Notes: generated from the sequence alone by a model not told the origin. A stretch of 64,000 bases of DNA from JBKBUF01 sp046290815 (GCA_046290815.1 JBKBUF010000002.1:186001-250000), one strand, 5' to 3'. Positions 42,976-53,233 are shown, counted from the stretch's first letter. Numbers and translations: made by a program.

Positions 42976-45900
42976 TTACCTGAGTATATACAGTTTACCA
43001 ATATTGTTTTTGAAGGCTTTATCACCAGAGGTGGAGTTGTGCTTAAAATTATCCCCTTTATTTTTGATAATGACCTTATATAGGTAAACTCCATTAGCCA
43101 GCCTGTCACCAAACTCATCTGTTCCATCCCATGCATATTCTGATTTGTTGTGACCTATTCTCAATGGACCTAGTTCCTGACGAGTTATCTCCCTCACTAC
43201 CCTGCCGGTAACTGTCATTATCTGTATCTTTAAATCTTCAGGTAATTCATTACCGGTAAGTGTAAAAACAAATCTGGTACTGCTGGAAAAAGGATTCGGG
43301 TAAGGATAAAAATGTGTTATAGTCGATTGATTGATTACCTGAAACTTGATTCTGTAAAAATTCACTCCCGATTTATTTTTGGAAGCATCCGTCCCCTGCA
43401 CAATCAATTCATATATTCCGTCAGGAAGATTCTTAGGATTATATTCAACTGTGAAAGTATTTGACCTACCTCCAACTTGGCCATACCTGATAATATCCTT
43501 ATCTGATAAATATATTTTCTCCTCAATTTGTGCTCCTGGTCTCTTCAAAAATATCTGGATACCGGTAGTATCCTCAATCAGCAGTAATTTATTTTCATCA
43601 TTAATAACAATGGTAATAAGAGGACTTGGTGATACTATATCTCCATCCATAATATGTGCACCGTCAAACAACACATCAAGCAATGGATTAATACGGTCCA
43701 CATCTACATCAAATCCGAGTTCCAAAGCATTATTATGATAATATTGTTCTCTTTGTAGTCTGGGATTTACAAATACCTGAAAACTGTTTCTTCCTCCAAA
43801 TTCCTTGGTATTAATTTCATGCTCAAAGTTTATGGTTCCGTTCGCAGGTAATTTCCCAAGCTTTACCATAGAAGTATCGGTTTTACCTCTATCCATATTG
43901 CGGATTATGTATCGAACTCTAACAGTATCTTTAAAATCCAAATCCGTAATATTGGAAAACACAAATGACAATTTTGTTTTTTCCCCTTCCTTCTTTTTGG
44001 CGATATTATACTGTTCAATTCCTGCTGTGATAGGATCTAATGTACCCTCAGGAACCGGACTATAGATCACCTGCCAGCGATTTAACTGAGGAGGAAAAAT
44101 ATTTTCGGAAGTATCAGTAACCACAGCATGCAATTTCAAATACGGATACATATCGGCATCAATGAAGGCCAGATCCAAGCTATCCTTTTGAGGAATGTTT
44201 AATGTATCACTGTTTCCATTGGTATTATAACGAATAAGTTTCAGTTGATAATTGTCGTGGTCAATAGCAGTAAAATTCCTAAATAGAGTACCCCATTCAT
44301 AAGCAGGCCCTATCAAAGTAGAAGTAATCTTTCCTGTGGTATATGAACCATTCAATAAAGTATCGAATAATATTGGGCCTTTGGAATATTTTTCAAACAT
44401 CGGCTCGGTAGCCCCTTTTTTTCCGAAAATTAAAAATCCGTCATCGTTTGCAAGACTATCAATAAATTTTGACCCTAGTGCAGACTTGAATTTTTCCTTG
44501 GTTTCTGAATCCCAATCAGCAAATGTTAATTTACCAAGACTTACCATTAGTACATAATCACCAGGTTTAACTTCGTCAAGGTACTTTTTAAGTATAGAGG
44601 TTTGGGTGGTATGTATACTATTAACTATGTGCCTGTTCCTGCCACATGAAAAAATATTTTTATTTATGTAAGGTTGCCCGGTTATTCTGTCAAACGTCAT
44701 TGCAATAATCACATCTTCAAAACAGTTGAGCCAAATCATACCTGCGAACACAATCGGTAAACCATTTAATTTTATATATGTCTGATTTGCTTGAGTAGGT
44801 GGCATATCTGGATTGATATTGTCAAAAACCGGTCCCGAGGTATGAACCTCAAGGGTAGTTTCCGTCTTTTCAAAAAACCATTTTTTTGCATCAAGATCAC
44901 GCTCAATATGCCATAAATCATCCTTTAAAAATTGAGGAAATTCGCTTTGTGACCAGCCATCTGGACTTTTATTAATATAAATAAATGAACTGTTTGCCCA
45001 TACTGTATCAGCTCCCGAAGGGATCTCTGCAGGTCTCACTCTCCAGTAATAAACTATGCTATCATTGGCTAAAGTTGCCTCAAGCAGATTTACATTTGGC
45101 CATTTAATAATTGATGAGCCCATTATGACATTACTCTTCCTGAATGGGGAATTAAAGAGATAAGAAGTATCAATTTCAATGAAATAATTTTTAGGCTTTT
45201 CAAGAATATCTGTCGACTGGGCTATGAAATTTACAGGCTGATGGTGTACAACACTATATTCTTTCGGAAATAAACAAATAACCCCTGACTGAGGCATAAA
45301 ATACTCCAGCGAGGCTCTGTTATTAATCACATTGTCAATCTCCGGAATACTGTCTTTACAATCTATAAAAATATCAAATCGGTTTAGTCCGAATAAATCA
45401 GATTCGTTATTTTTAATTTTGAAATAAATTGTGTCTGTATTCAAGACAGGGGCAAATTTTTGTCCGCTATATTCAATTACCTTCGCAGCTCCTATAGTTC
45501 TGCTAATACAGACTTCAAAAGAATCTTTGTTAGTTATGCCCGGATTTTGAATTACTATGCCAATAGCAAAGGAATCAGTGGATGCAGTCACTTTATCTCC
45601 GGTAAATGATTTTACAAAAATACTGGTGTTGCTTATGGCATAATCTGTCACAGATTTATTAAAGTGATTAAAGCCTGGTGCATAAACCCTTGCACCAGGA
45701 TCTCCAATTAATGCCATTTGTTGTACAGTAGCTATGGATACTTCATCGGAGAAACCGGAAATAAACTGTGATATCACCCCTAACTGAAGATGTCCTACAG
45801 GATGATGCATGTTAGAAGTATCTGTAAACAGTCGTCGGTACATTATTTCAGAATACCTTTCTAACTGATACGGATATCCTGCATCAGTATGCCCCAGACA

Positions 45901-48009
45901 CAAAATAGCCCCTTTGTTTGGTGTTTGTATCCAATCCTCAGCAAATGAATATAATGTGCCATAAATATTAACTGAAGAACAGCCGTTCAGAAACAGCATC
46001 GGATACTTGCCTTTGTTATTATAGCCGTAAACCGGAAATGAGACAAATCCGATATCAACATCTGAAGTGAATGGTGCGGAATGTCCGTAAAATGTGACAT
46101 AAGATACTCCGCTGTTGATATCATCAGATATATTAATTACTTGAGAATAGTTTGTTGAATTCTTTGAGAAACTTTTTACTTTCCCACCAAAAAAATGTCC
46201 CTCAGCAATAGCTTTAAGTTTATTCATATGGTTCCGAAACATCTGGTTTTGTCCTAGATCAGTTCCACCACTCAGGTGTACTAACCTTTTTCTCCACATT
46301 GCATTAGGATTTTGGGTAGGATCTTCGTGTTCTCTTATTTTATTCAGGTATGCATCCACGTCTTCCGGTGTTCTCGCCGGAATACGTCCGGTAGCCACTT
46401 TAGTCACGTGTGTAGATGCCCCTCCTAAGCCCATAGTAAAAATCAGGTCTGAGCCAGGCAACCCTGCGGCAGGAACTAAATCTTCAACACGCTGCAATCT
46501 GTCCGGATGATTTATATACAAAGAAGGGTTATGCCGGTAATATGGTCCCAAACCATTGTAATTTATCTCCAAACCTTTACCAATAATAAATAAGTACTGC
46601 GGATCTCCATTAGCAAGCTGGTGAGCCATAAACTGCCTTATTGCTGCCGGAGATTTCTCACCATAGGTAAACAGATTATATAACTTAAGTATATCAGCTA
46701 CAAGAACAGAATACTTCCCACCTGGAACAGACTGTCTGTATGAAGCATATTCATTGGCTTTTGACATTAATTTCGGATGGGAAATAATGATATACTCCGA
46801 GGTTGTAGAGTATGGTGTCATGGACACCTCAAATATCCTGGGAGAAAATTTGTATGTAGCCGGTGAGGAAACAAATACTCTGGAATTTCTATTGGTATTA
46901 TTTGCTATCTGAAAATTAAGTGACCCTGAACCTGAAGAAGAAAGTATTCTGATATTTGATCTATCACTGATATCATATACTCTAGGTACGCCAGGAATGG
47001 ATGAACTTCCGGAAACTGATACAAAAGCATTTGCCTTGGCCGGAAATTCCAACCATCTCTCCTGCCTGCCATTCATTGACACTGATTGAGGATATTTTAA
47101 TCTGATGTAATTGACAGAAACTACATCCTGCGCCTGACCGAAACCTTTAACCCTGATTGACACCCTTAGTTGATTTCCGTCAAAGTGTGAGTTAGAAATT
47201 TCCCTAATAAAATACTGAGTAGTATGATTCAAAAAGGTATCAAGAGAAAAAACAGCTTTTGGAGCAGCGGGGTCTCCTAAAAGAATATCTACTACGTGAT
47301 ACTGCTGATTACCTCCAGCCAATACCATTTCCAGTACAGGATTTTGACCTGCCACTAAATTATTTACATCAATTGTATAGGTTCTTATAGCAGGTGCGGA
47401 ATTAATGTATTTAATTATCCCGCCGGAAGTCCAACCTTCACCTCTGTCCCAAGTACTTAGAGTTGTTTCTATACTGTATACATGCCCCTTCTCATATGAC
47501 TCCGAAAACAACATAAGTGCATCCTCAATATGGAAAGATTCAGGACTGCCTGATGAAGACAAATTAAATGACATACGTTTTCCATTGGGAGAATTACTCC
47601 ATGTCAGGAAAAATGCGGTAGTGTCGGAATAGAGATTATAAAACTTGTGCGGTTGAAAACTTGGATTTCTGTACAACATACTATCAAGAAATCCATCGTT
47701 TTTTATTCCATAAAAAATAAGTGTATCATTATTGTCAAAAGAAAAATCTGAATTCAATTCTCCAGATACATATATTGCTTGTTCTACCCCACGGTGAAAA
47801 ATTTGCAGTTGTCTTGTACTTAAAGTTCCCAGCGGAACGCCCGCAGATAATAAATCCTGCTGACGCAATGCATAAATCCCTGATTCAGCTACAGGTATTT
47901 TGAAATACCTTTGCCCAGGAACGATCCATTCATTACCCAGTATCTGCCCGGAAACCAGGTAGCAGCATGAGAACAAAATGAAGAAAAATAAAAAGGTTTT
48001 TCTTAGCAT
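42976..48009 (-). CDS. porU2: C25-family peptidase, type IX secretion PorU2-type
   Basis: This very large protein (1677 residues) begins with a signal peptide ending LVSGQ. An N-terminal beta-rich region precedes a gingipain-type C25 peptidase domain at about 404-765. The catalytic pair is His643 in TFYGHSAP and Cys677 in FLNGCSSVN. A long run of beta-sandwich modules follows (about 800-1560). The C-terminal region at about 1565-1677 has FYPYPNPFSSSTRFVF and the FlgD-like AWDGTDEFGDRLANGVYLYKV. PorU is the sortase that removes the sorting domain and attaches cargo to A-LPS. This longer form is annotated in Cytophagales as PorU2. Its stop lies two bases from folA; it follows the porV2-like gene by two bases. 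Confidence 0.85.
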   Translation of the reverse strand: MLRKTFLFFFILFSCCYLVSGQILGNEWIVPGQRYFKIPVAESGIYALRQQDLLSAGVPLGTLSTRQLQIFHRGVEQAIYVSGELNSDFSFDNNDTLIFYGIKNDGFLDSMLYRNPSFQPHKFYNLYSDTTAFFLTWSNSPNGKRMSFNLSSSGSPESFHIEDALMLFSESYEKGHVYSIETTLSTWDRGEGWTSGGIIKYINSAPAIRTYTIDVNNLVAGQNPVLEMVLAGGNQQYHVVDILLGDPAAPKAVFSLDTFLNHTTQYFIREISNSHFDGNQLRVSIRVKGFGQAQDVVSVNYIRLKYPQSVSMNGRQERWLEFPAKANAFVSVSGSSSIPGVPRVYDISDRSNIRILSSSGSGSLNFQIANNTNRNSRVFVSSPATYKFSPRIFEVSMTPYSTTSEYIIISHPKLMSKANEYASYRQSVPGGKYSVLVADILKLYNLFTYGEKSPAAIRQFMAHQLANGDPQYLFIIGKGLEINYNGLGPYYRHNPSLYINHPDRLQRVEDLVPAAGLPGSDLIFTMGLGGASTHVTKVATGRIPARTPEDVDAYLNKIREHEDPTQNPNAMWRKRLVHLSGGTDLGQNQMFRNHMNKLKAIAEGHFFGGKVKSFSKNSTNYSQVINISDDINSGVSYVTFYGHSAPFTSDVDIGFVSFPVYGYNNKGKYPMLFLNGCSSVNIYGTLYSFAEDWIQTPNKGAILCLGHTDAGYPYQLERYSEIMYRRLFTDTSNMHHPVGHLQLGVISQFISGFSDEVSIATVQQMALIGDPGARVYAPGFNHFNKSVTDYAISNTSIFVKSFTGDKVTASTDSFAIGIVIQNPGITNKDSFEVCISRTIGAAKVIEYSGQKFAPVLNTDTIYFKIKNNESDLFGLNRFDIFIDCKDSIPEIDNVINNRASLEYFMPQSGVICLFPKEYSVVHHQPVNFIAQSTDILEKPKNYFIEIDTSYLFNSPFRKSNVIMGSSIIKWPNVNLLEATLANDSIVYYWRVRPAEIPSGADTVWANSSFIYINKSPDGWSQSEFPQFLKDDLWHIERDLDAKKWFFEKTETTLEVHTSGPVFDNINPDMPPTQANQTYIKLNGLPIVFAGMIWLNCFEDVIIAMTFDRITGQPYINKNIFSCGRNRHIVNSIHTTQTSILKKYLDEVKPGDYVLMVSLGKLTFADWDSETKEKFKSALGSKFIDSLANDDGFLIFGKKGATEPMFEKYSKGPILFDTLLNGSYTTGKITSTLIGPAYEWGTLFRNFTAIDHDNYQLKLIRYNTNGNSDTLNIPQKDSLDLAFIDADMYPYLKLHAVVTDTSENIFPPQLNRWQVIYSPVPEGTLDPITAGIEQYNIAKKKEGEKTKLSFVFSNITDLDFKDTVRVRYIIRNMDRGKTDTSMVKLGKLPANGTINFEHEINTKEFGGRNSFQVFVNPRLQREQYYHNNALELGFDVDVDRINPLLDVLFDGAHIMDGDIVSPSPLITIVINDENKLLLIEDTTGIQIFLKRPGAQIEEKIYLSDKDIIRYGQVGGRSNTFTVEYNPKNLPDGIYELIVQGTDASKNKSGVNFYRIKFQVINQSTITHFYPYPNPFSSSTRFVFTLTGNELPEDLKIQIMTVTGRVVREITRQELGPLRIGHNKSEYAWDGTDEFGDRLANGVYLYKVIIKNKGDNFKHNSTSGDKAFKNNIGKLYILR

Positions 48010-48011
48010 GG

Positions 48012-49100
48012 TTATTTAATTTCCGCTCTTAACGAAAACACATTAGAATATAAGGAACCTTTAAAATCTCCTATGTTGGTGAGAGCGTAATCTATATAGA
48101 CTTTCTTTATCCTGATTCCAAGCCCGAAATTAGGTTGTACTTTCGTATAGGATTTTCCATCCCAATCTTTCACCCTTTGTACATTTCCTGCACCAAAGCG
48201 CAGAAACACTATTTGCTTATAATCTGCTTCAAACCCTATTCTTGGATCAATAGAAGTAAAATCTGATTTAATCAATGTATTTCTTTTACCATCAAAAGTA
48301 AATTCAAAATCTGCTGCACCGACTACACCAAATTTTTGTTCCATAAACCTGTGACTCCGGCCTATCCCACCAATTAGTCTTGGCATAGTTACTTCTACAG
48401 AGTTTTGAGGAATCTCATTACCTGTTTGAGCATATATGTCTTTTACCAAAGCAGTGTTATGCGACCAGGCGGTGTATGTTCCGGTTACATCTCTGGCCAT
48501 CAGTCCCAGCAACCAACCTTTCTTTACATACTGAGCTCCGGCATCCAGACCCACTCCCCATGCATTGGCGAAGTTACCGACAATCCTGTGAATTATCTTT
48601 ACATTTCCTCCTATATTCAGTCCGGGAATTAATACATCTTTTTTAGCATAAGAAATAAGAAAGGCATAATCAGAAGCGGAGAAATATCTTACATTGGAAT
48701 AATTAGGAGTAGTTGAATTACCATCGTGCCCAAATAAAAATCTGGTATCAGGAATATCATCAACTCCGAATCGAATCACTGACACCGCCAAAACACTTGT
48801 GGAATCAAGTCTAGTACCTACTGCCCCGTAATCATATTTTGCAATACCTGCAAAATGTTCGGAGTGCATCAAAGCTCCTTCATATTTGCTTTTAATCTGA
48901 AGCAAACCTGCAGGATTCCAGTATCCGGCAGTAACATCATTTGTATTTGCCACCTGCACGTTAGACATACCCATTGCCCTTGCACCAACTCCTATTGAAA
49001 GAAACTCATTACTGTATTTAGGCGCAACCAACTGAGAATGTGACAAATAAGGAATTAAACCCAACAAAAAAATAAGCAATAGCCCCTTAATTCTGGTCAT
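48012..49100 (-). CDS. porV2: PorV/PorQ family outer membrane protein, PorV2-type
   Basis: The ATG at 49100 gives a proper signal peptide (IKGLLLIFLLGLIPYLSHSQ); an upstream start at 49151 would add 17 residues before it. The 362-residue protein is a 14-strand-type barrel of the PorV/PorQ family, with FLSIGVGARAMGMSNVQVANTNDVTAGYWNPAGL at the mature N-terminus. PorV shuttles cargo from the translocon to PorU in the type IX system. The tight link to the PorU2-type gene (two-base gap) suggests a dedicated pair. It is divergent from the two lipoprotein genes. Confidence 0.82.
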   Translation of the reverse strand: MTRIKGLLLIFLLGLIPYLSHSQLVAPKYSNEFLSIGVGARAMGMSNVQVANTNDVTAGYWNPAGLLQIKSKYEGALMHSEHFAGIAKYDYGAVGTRLDSTSVLAVSVIRFGVDDIPDTRFLFGHDGNSTTPNYSNVRYFSASDYAFLISYAKKDVLIPGLNIGGNVKIIHRIVGNFANAWGVGLDAGAQYVKKGWLLGLMARDVTGTYTAWSHNTALVKDIYAQTGNEIPQNSVEVTMPRLIGGIGRSHRFMEQKFGVVGAADFEFTFDGKRNTLIKSDFTSIDPRIGFEADYKQIVFLRFGAGNVQRVKDWDGKSYTKVQPNFGLGIRIKKVYIDYALTNIGDFKGSLYSNVFSLRAEIK

Positions 49101-49317
49101 AAATTCGATTCGTATTAAAAAGTTGAAATGTAACAATCTAAAGTACAGCAAAAACGAAAATTAATTATTACTAGTACTTTATTCGGAAATAGTTCCAAAA
49201 GTAAACGATTAATATCAAATAAAAATATAAAAATTTCCAGAAACAATTTTTGATTAACAGGGATCGTTCTATGTGGTCAATTGTTTATCTTTAAGCATTT
49301 AACACTATTTAACCTAT

Positions 49318-49917
49318 ATGAAGAATTTCATTTATACAATTGTCACTTTATGTGTCATTCTATTCTATTATAGTTGCCAGGAGAAAAAGTCAAACGCTGT
49401 TATAACTGATGCTGACAGTTTAAAAACATCATTTTCAAAGCTTAAAGACACTGTAAATCAAAAATGGAATAATCTGATACTTTCAGATGACCAGAAATTT
49501 TCAGATATAAAGCGCTTGTTAGACGAAATCTCCTATTCGGGAAAATTTGATTTAAGATTACATGATTCATTGACCAAAGTCCTGCCAGAGGTATTGGCAA
49601 AAAGGTATACTCCCGAAAATCTAACGGTCAAAAGAATTGAGGATTATGACATGGAAACAGACCGTTATATTCAAAAAGTCCTGGAATTAGCAGCAAAAGC
49701 ACCCAATCTTCCAAACCATCCGCTTGCTCAGGAGTTAATAAATGACATCAATGAAGCCAATGTTAATACCTTAATAAAACTGAGAATTAATTATGACAGA
49801 TGGGCGCAGGTTTACAATATTTTCATAGAAGAAAATAAATCTCAATTAGAAAAAATAGGCATCCCTGCAGATTCATTGAAAAAGAAAGCATTGTTTTCCG
49901 ATAATTCTAATTCATGA
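49318..49917 (+). CDS. Helical lipoprotein, first of two tandem paralogs
   Basis: The 199-residue protein has a lipoprotein signal with lipobox YYSC (Cys20). It continues as a mostly alpha-helical chain with the segments KWNNLILSDDQKFSDIKRLLDEISYSGKF, ENLTVKRIEDYDMETDRYIQK and LRINYDRWAQVYNIF. The family is not known to me. The Y-D-x-W-A-x-x-YN segment is reminiscent of LemA-type helical proteins, but this is only a suggestion. The next gene encodes a paralog with the same order of segments and overlaps it by four bases. Confidence 0.7.
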   Translation: MKNFIYTIVTLCVILFYYSCQEKKSNAVITDADSLKTSFSKLKDTVNQKWNNLILSDDQKFSDIKRLLDEISYSGKFDLRLHDSLTKVLPEVLAKRYTPENLTVKRIEDYDMETDRYIQKVLELAAKAPNLPNHPLAQELINDINEANVNTLIKLRINYDRWAQVYNIFIEENKSQLEKIGIPADSLKKKALFSDNSNS

Positions 49918-50489
49918 AGTTAAATTCAATTATATTGTTAATTCCTGCTGTGCTTTTATTTAGTTGCACATCCGGAACATTTATTAACTCAGGCAATAAG
50001 TCTTTTAAGACTCAGCTAGATATTTTAGTTGACAGCATGTCAGTTTCCTGGAACACCATGGAATCTTCAGATGCCAATAAAATTTCAGGTTTGAAACGCA
50101 TACTTGATGAATTAAGTTATGCGGAAAAAGTAAATAACGTGGAGATGGAAAGCATACTTAACTCCTATCAAAAGGTTGTAATCTCCAAATTGAATCCCAC
50201 AGATATGACAGACGAAAAAATTGACGAATATGACAGGTTATCTGATATACTCATCAAAAAAGTTTTCCATCTGATTGATTCGCTTCCGGACACTGAAAAC
50301 TATCCAATTATTGCATCTCTTAAATCAGATATTTCAAAAGCAGACGAAAATCTGGTGATCTACCGATATAAATATGATAAATGGGCAAACCAATACAACA
50401 AGAAAATTGAAGGCAAAGAAAAAAAGCTACGGAAAATGGGTAGCCCTTACAATCAATACAAAAAAAGAAAATTGTTTGCCATTCAATAA
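49914..50489 (+). CDS. Helical lipoprotein, second of two tandem paralogs
   Basis: This 191-residue lipoprotein (lipobox LFSC, Cys18) matches its upstream neighbour segment by segment: SWNTMESSDANKISGLKRILDELSYAEKV, DEKIDEYDRLSDILIKK and YRYKYDKWANQYNKK. The lysine-rich C-terminus, KKLRKMGSPYNQYKKRKL, also matches. The pair arose by tandem duplication followed by clear divergence. The start overlaps the previous stop by four bases (ATGA). It abuts the convergent reductase gene. Confidence 0.7.
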   Translation: MKLNSIILLIPAVLLFSCTSGTFINSGNKSFKTQLDILVDSMSVSWNTMESSDANKISGLKRILDELSYAEKVNNVEMESILNSYQKVVISKLNPTDMTDEKIDEYDRLSDILIKKVFHLIDSLPDTENYPIIASLKSDISKADENLVIYRYKYDKWANQYNKKIEGKEKKLRKMGSPYNQYKKRKLFAIQ

Positions 50490-51545
50490 TTAGTCAATCT
50501 CAATGACAACATCTGAAGTAACCGGATGCCCGACACAAGTAAGTACGTATCCTTGCTGTAATTCTTTATCGGATAAGGCATCCTTTTCATCCAGATGAAC
50601 CTTTCCGCTTACACATTTACCCATACATGCTGTACATAATCCGCTTTGACATGAGTAAGGTAAATCAATATCAGCATCCAAGGCTGCGGCTAAAATAGTC
50701 TGCTCAGGTTTTACTTTTACTTTATATTCACTTCCCTGATAAATAATTACTACCTCTTGTTCTTTATTTTGCCCGTCATCTACTATCTTTCCGGTAGATT
50801 CACTTGAAATAGTATTAACAAAACTTTCCTGATGAATCCTCTCCTTTTCAAGTTTGATGATATCCAAAGATTTTTTTACCTCATGCATCATTCCTTCAGG
50901 ACCGCAAATAAAATATTCGGATTTCCTCAAATCAGCACCGGTTCTTTCCAATTGCTTGATGATTTCCGATTGATTTAACCTGCCTACCACAAACTCACCC
51001 TCGCCTTCAGGCTGACTAAGAAAATAAATCAGATTGAATCTATCAGTGAATTTCATTTTCAGTTCATTCAATACCCTGAAATATATAATGGATTGTTCAT
51101 TTCTGTTTCCATATAAAAGGGAAACAGTACTCTGAGGTTCATCATATAATATGGTTTTCAAAATTGACATCAACGGAGTAATACCGCTGCCTGCGCCAAT
51201 TAAAACAATATTTCTTTTCTGTGTTTTATCCGGAGTAAAGATAAAATTACCTGAGGGACTCATTACATCTATAGTATCTCCAATACGAATATTATCAGCA
51301 ATATAATTAGAGATCTTCCCATTTATAACTCTCTTCACGGTTACCACAAGGTCATTATCAATTCCCGAGGAAGAACAAAGTGAATACGATCTTCTGTGTT
51401 TCTCCCCGGAGATTGTAAATATTAAGGTAAGAAACTGGCCGGCTTTATACTCAAAGCCTTTCTCCGGCTTTTGAAAAACAAGTGATACTGCATCAGGTGT
51501 TTCCTGAATAATTTCTTTTACCTTCAGTTGATAATATTGAGTCAT
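50490..51545 (-). CDS. Flavin reductase with C-terminal 2Fe-2S ferredoxin (PaaE-like)
   Basis: The 351-residue protein has an FAD-binding barrel (HRRSYSLCSSSG near 52-63), an NAD(P)-binding domain (LIGAGSGITPLMSIL near 115-129) and a plant-type 2Fe-2S ferredoxin at the C-terminus, with ligands in SCQSGLCTACMGKC and LTCVGHP. This is the layout of PaaE and related ferredoxin-NADP reductases that feed electrons to oxygenases or hydroxylases. No oxygenase gene is nearby, so the partner is unknown. It abuts the lipoprotein gene in convergent orientation. Confidence 0.87.
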   Translation of the reverse strand: MTQYYQLKVKEIIQETPDAVSLVFQKPEKGFEYKAGQFLTLIFTISGEKHRRSYSLCSSSGIDNDLVVTVKRVINGKISNYIADNIRIGDTIDVMSPSGNFIFTPDKTQKRNIVLIGAGSGITPLMSILKTILYDEPQSTVSLLYGNRNEQSIIYFRVLNELKMKFTDRFNLIYFLSQPEGEGEFVVGRLNQSEIIKQLERTGADLRKSEYFICGPEGMMHEVKKSLDIIKLEKERIHQESFVNTISSESTGKIVDDGQNKEQEVVIIYQGSEYKVKVKPEQTILAAALDADIDLPYSCQSGLCTACMGKCVSGKVHLDEKDALSDKELQQGYVLTCVGHPVTSDVVIEID

Positions 51546-51679
51546 TTCTCTCTAAATCTCTTTTACACAAAAAAAGTTAAATATAAGCTTAAATCAAAAT
51601 ATTATGTTGCTTAGGAAAATTAGATGGATATCAATTTTATTATTCTGAAGTTTATCCGATTTTTACGTAAAATTTCACA

Positions 51680-52264
51680 ATGAAAAAAATCACTTTAGGA
51701 TCCGAGATAAAAGGTATCATTTTTGATATAGATGGCACCCTGGTAGATACGATGCCGGTACATTACAAAGCATGTCAGATAGTATGCAACAAACATGGAT
51801 TTGACTTCCCCTTGGATTACTTTTATGCAAAAGCTGGAATACCAACTTTAAAGGTTTTTGAAATGTTGGTAAAAGATTTAGGACTGAATCTGGATGGCAT
51901 TAATTTAGGCAGGGAAAAGGAAAAAGTTTACCTGGAACTGATCCATGAAGTTAAACCGCTCACCCTGGTGCATGATATTGCTTTAAATTACTATAACAAG
52001 TTACCAATGGCCTTAGGGACAGGAGGCACAAGGGACGTGGCAGAAAAAACTTTAATAGCCGCAGGAGTTGATCATTTATTTAATATTTTAATTACTGCAG
52101 ATGATGTTACAAAGCCAAAACCTGACCCGGAAACCTTTCTTCTTTGTGCAGAAAAAATGAATATCGCACCCGAATTATGTGTCGTATTAGAAGATGGCGA
52201 TCCGGGCCTTCAAGCAGCTTTAGCTGCCGGAATGAAATCTATTGATGTAAGACAATATCTATAA
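51680..52264 (+). CDS. HAD hydrolase, beta-phosphoglucomutase/YqaB-like
   Basis: The 194-residue protein has the nucleophile motif FDIDGTLVDTMPVHYKACQ, a helical cap, LGTGGT for motif II, KPKPDPETFL for the motif III Lys, and LEDGDPGLQAALAAGM for motif IV. This matches the beta-PGM subgroup that includes YqaB fructose-1-phosphatase. The exact sugar phosphate is unknown. It is convergent with the small DUF6496 gene. Confidence 0.85.
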   Translation: MKKITLGSEIKGIIFDIDGTLVDTMPVHYKACQIVCNKHGFDFPLDYFYAKAGIPTLKVFEMLVKDLGLNLDGINLGREKEKVYLELIHEVKPLTLVHDIALNYYNKLPMALGTGGTRDVAEKTLIAAGVDHLFNILITADDVTKPKPDPETFLLCAEKMNIAPELCVVLEDGDPGLQAALAAGMKSIDVRQYL

Positions 52265-52268
52265 AAGT

Positions 52269-52442
52269 TTATTTTTCATTCGGCACCTTTCCTCCTTTTT
52301 TCCTGGCTTCAGACAAGCCAATTGCAATAGCCTGCTTTTTACTTTTGACCTTTTTTCCAGATCCTGACTTCAACTTCCCTTCCTTAAGTTCGTGCAACTT
52401 TTCACCCACCAACTCTTTCGATAATTTCCCATACTTAGCCAT
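52269..52442 (-). CDS. Small basic protein, DUF6496-like
   Basis: A 57-residue frame on the minus strand starts with MAKYGKLSKELVGEKLHELK and continues with KEGKLKSGSGKKVKSKKQ and AIAIGLSEARKKGGKVP. The K-S-G-x-G-K-K-V-K-S-x-K-Q-A-I-A-I-G-L-S-E-A-R pattern is that of the small proteins annotated as DUF6496. These are Lys-rich and without known function; nucleic acid binding is possible. It ends four bases from the HAD gene stop, in convergent orientation. Confidence 0.85.
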   Translation of the reverse strand: MAKYGKLSKELVGEKLHELKEGKLKSGSGKKVKSKKQAIAIGLSEARKKGGKVPNEK

Positions 52443-52555
52443 ACCTTATAAATTTTTATATAAAACAAAAATTATATAGATACAAATCCTTTAAGATGTC
52501 CATAACAATATAATTTCTCCCTGAGTTAATCTTTTGGATTAGCAGCAGATGAATA

Positions 52556-53146
52556 GTGGCAGAAAAGAATCTATATAGCGGGGAAGAAGAAAAAGAATTT
52601 TTTGTGTGGATAAATCCGAATGATCCTTACGCAAATCTCAACGCCAATATGATAGGATCATTTGTTTCTGTATCCAATAAGGATGATAATCTCATGTTCC
52701 TGCCAAATGAACATTTCAGTGGATATATAAGCACCTTTCAAAGTAATTTACTTAGAGGATATCAGGCAGAATATAACCTGGAAATAGTAAGAAAAGAACA
52801 TTTCCCTGAATATCCCTCAAGGCTAGTAGCTACCTTTTTATTTGAAAATATTGAAGAAGCAGAAAAGTATAGATTAACACATGGGTTTCATGTCAACGAT
52901 CGACAGCTGAAACGTGGAAAAACCAATGGAGAATATATATATTCAAAACACGACTTGTCATGGATAGACTTCCTGAGATCACCCTTAGTGATTAATGAAA
53001 ATGTAAGAAAGGAAATAATATGTTCTTATTGGCAAGGCATTCCTGTGAGTGATTTCAAACTTCCTTTAATCGATAAAACACTTTCAGCGGTCTCCGATTC
53101 TGTATACGAGGTGCTTTTTATAGGCAGGCTGGACTTTATTAAATAA
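52556..53146 (+). CDS. Hypothetical protein, possible DUF2441-like
   Basis: The start is GTG at 52556. The 196-residue soluble protein has no signal peptide. The central stretch EHFPEYPSRLVATFLFENIEEAEKYRLTHG resembles the PSR-xxxLF-F-x-x-EEA pattern of DUF2441-type proteins, which are distant from ADP-ribosyltransferase folds. This similarity is weak and from memory only. The rest (FVWINPNDPYANLNA, SWIDFLRSPL) is not recognised. It lies upstream of the ECF sigma gene by 87 bases, on the same strand, but a shared transcript is not shown. Confidence 0.6.
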   Translation: MAEKNLYSGEEEKEFFVWINPNDPYANLNANMIGSFVSVSNKDDNLMFLPNEHFSGYISTFQSNLLRGYQAEYNLEIVRKEHFPEYPSRLVATFLFENIEEAEKYRLTHGFHVNDRQLKRGKTNGEYIYSKHDLSWIDFLRSPLVINENVRKEIICSYWQGIPVSDFKLPLIDKTLSAVSDSVYEVLFIGRLDFIK

Positions 53147-53233
53147 TAAACTGACATTTAGCGACTTAACACCATTAGGTTTACTCATTTTTTTTTTACT
53201 AAATTTACTTGATAATCCCTTCCAGACATTTTA

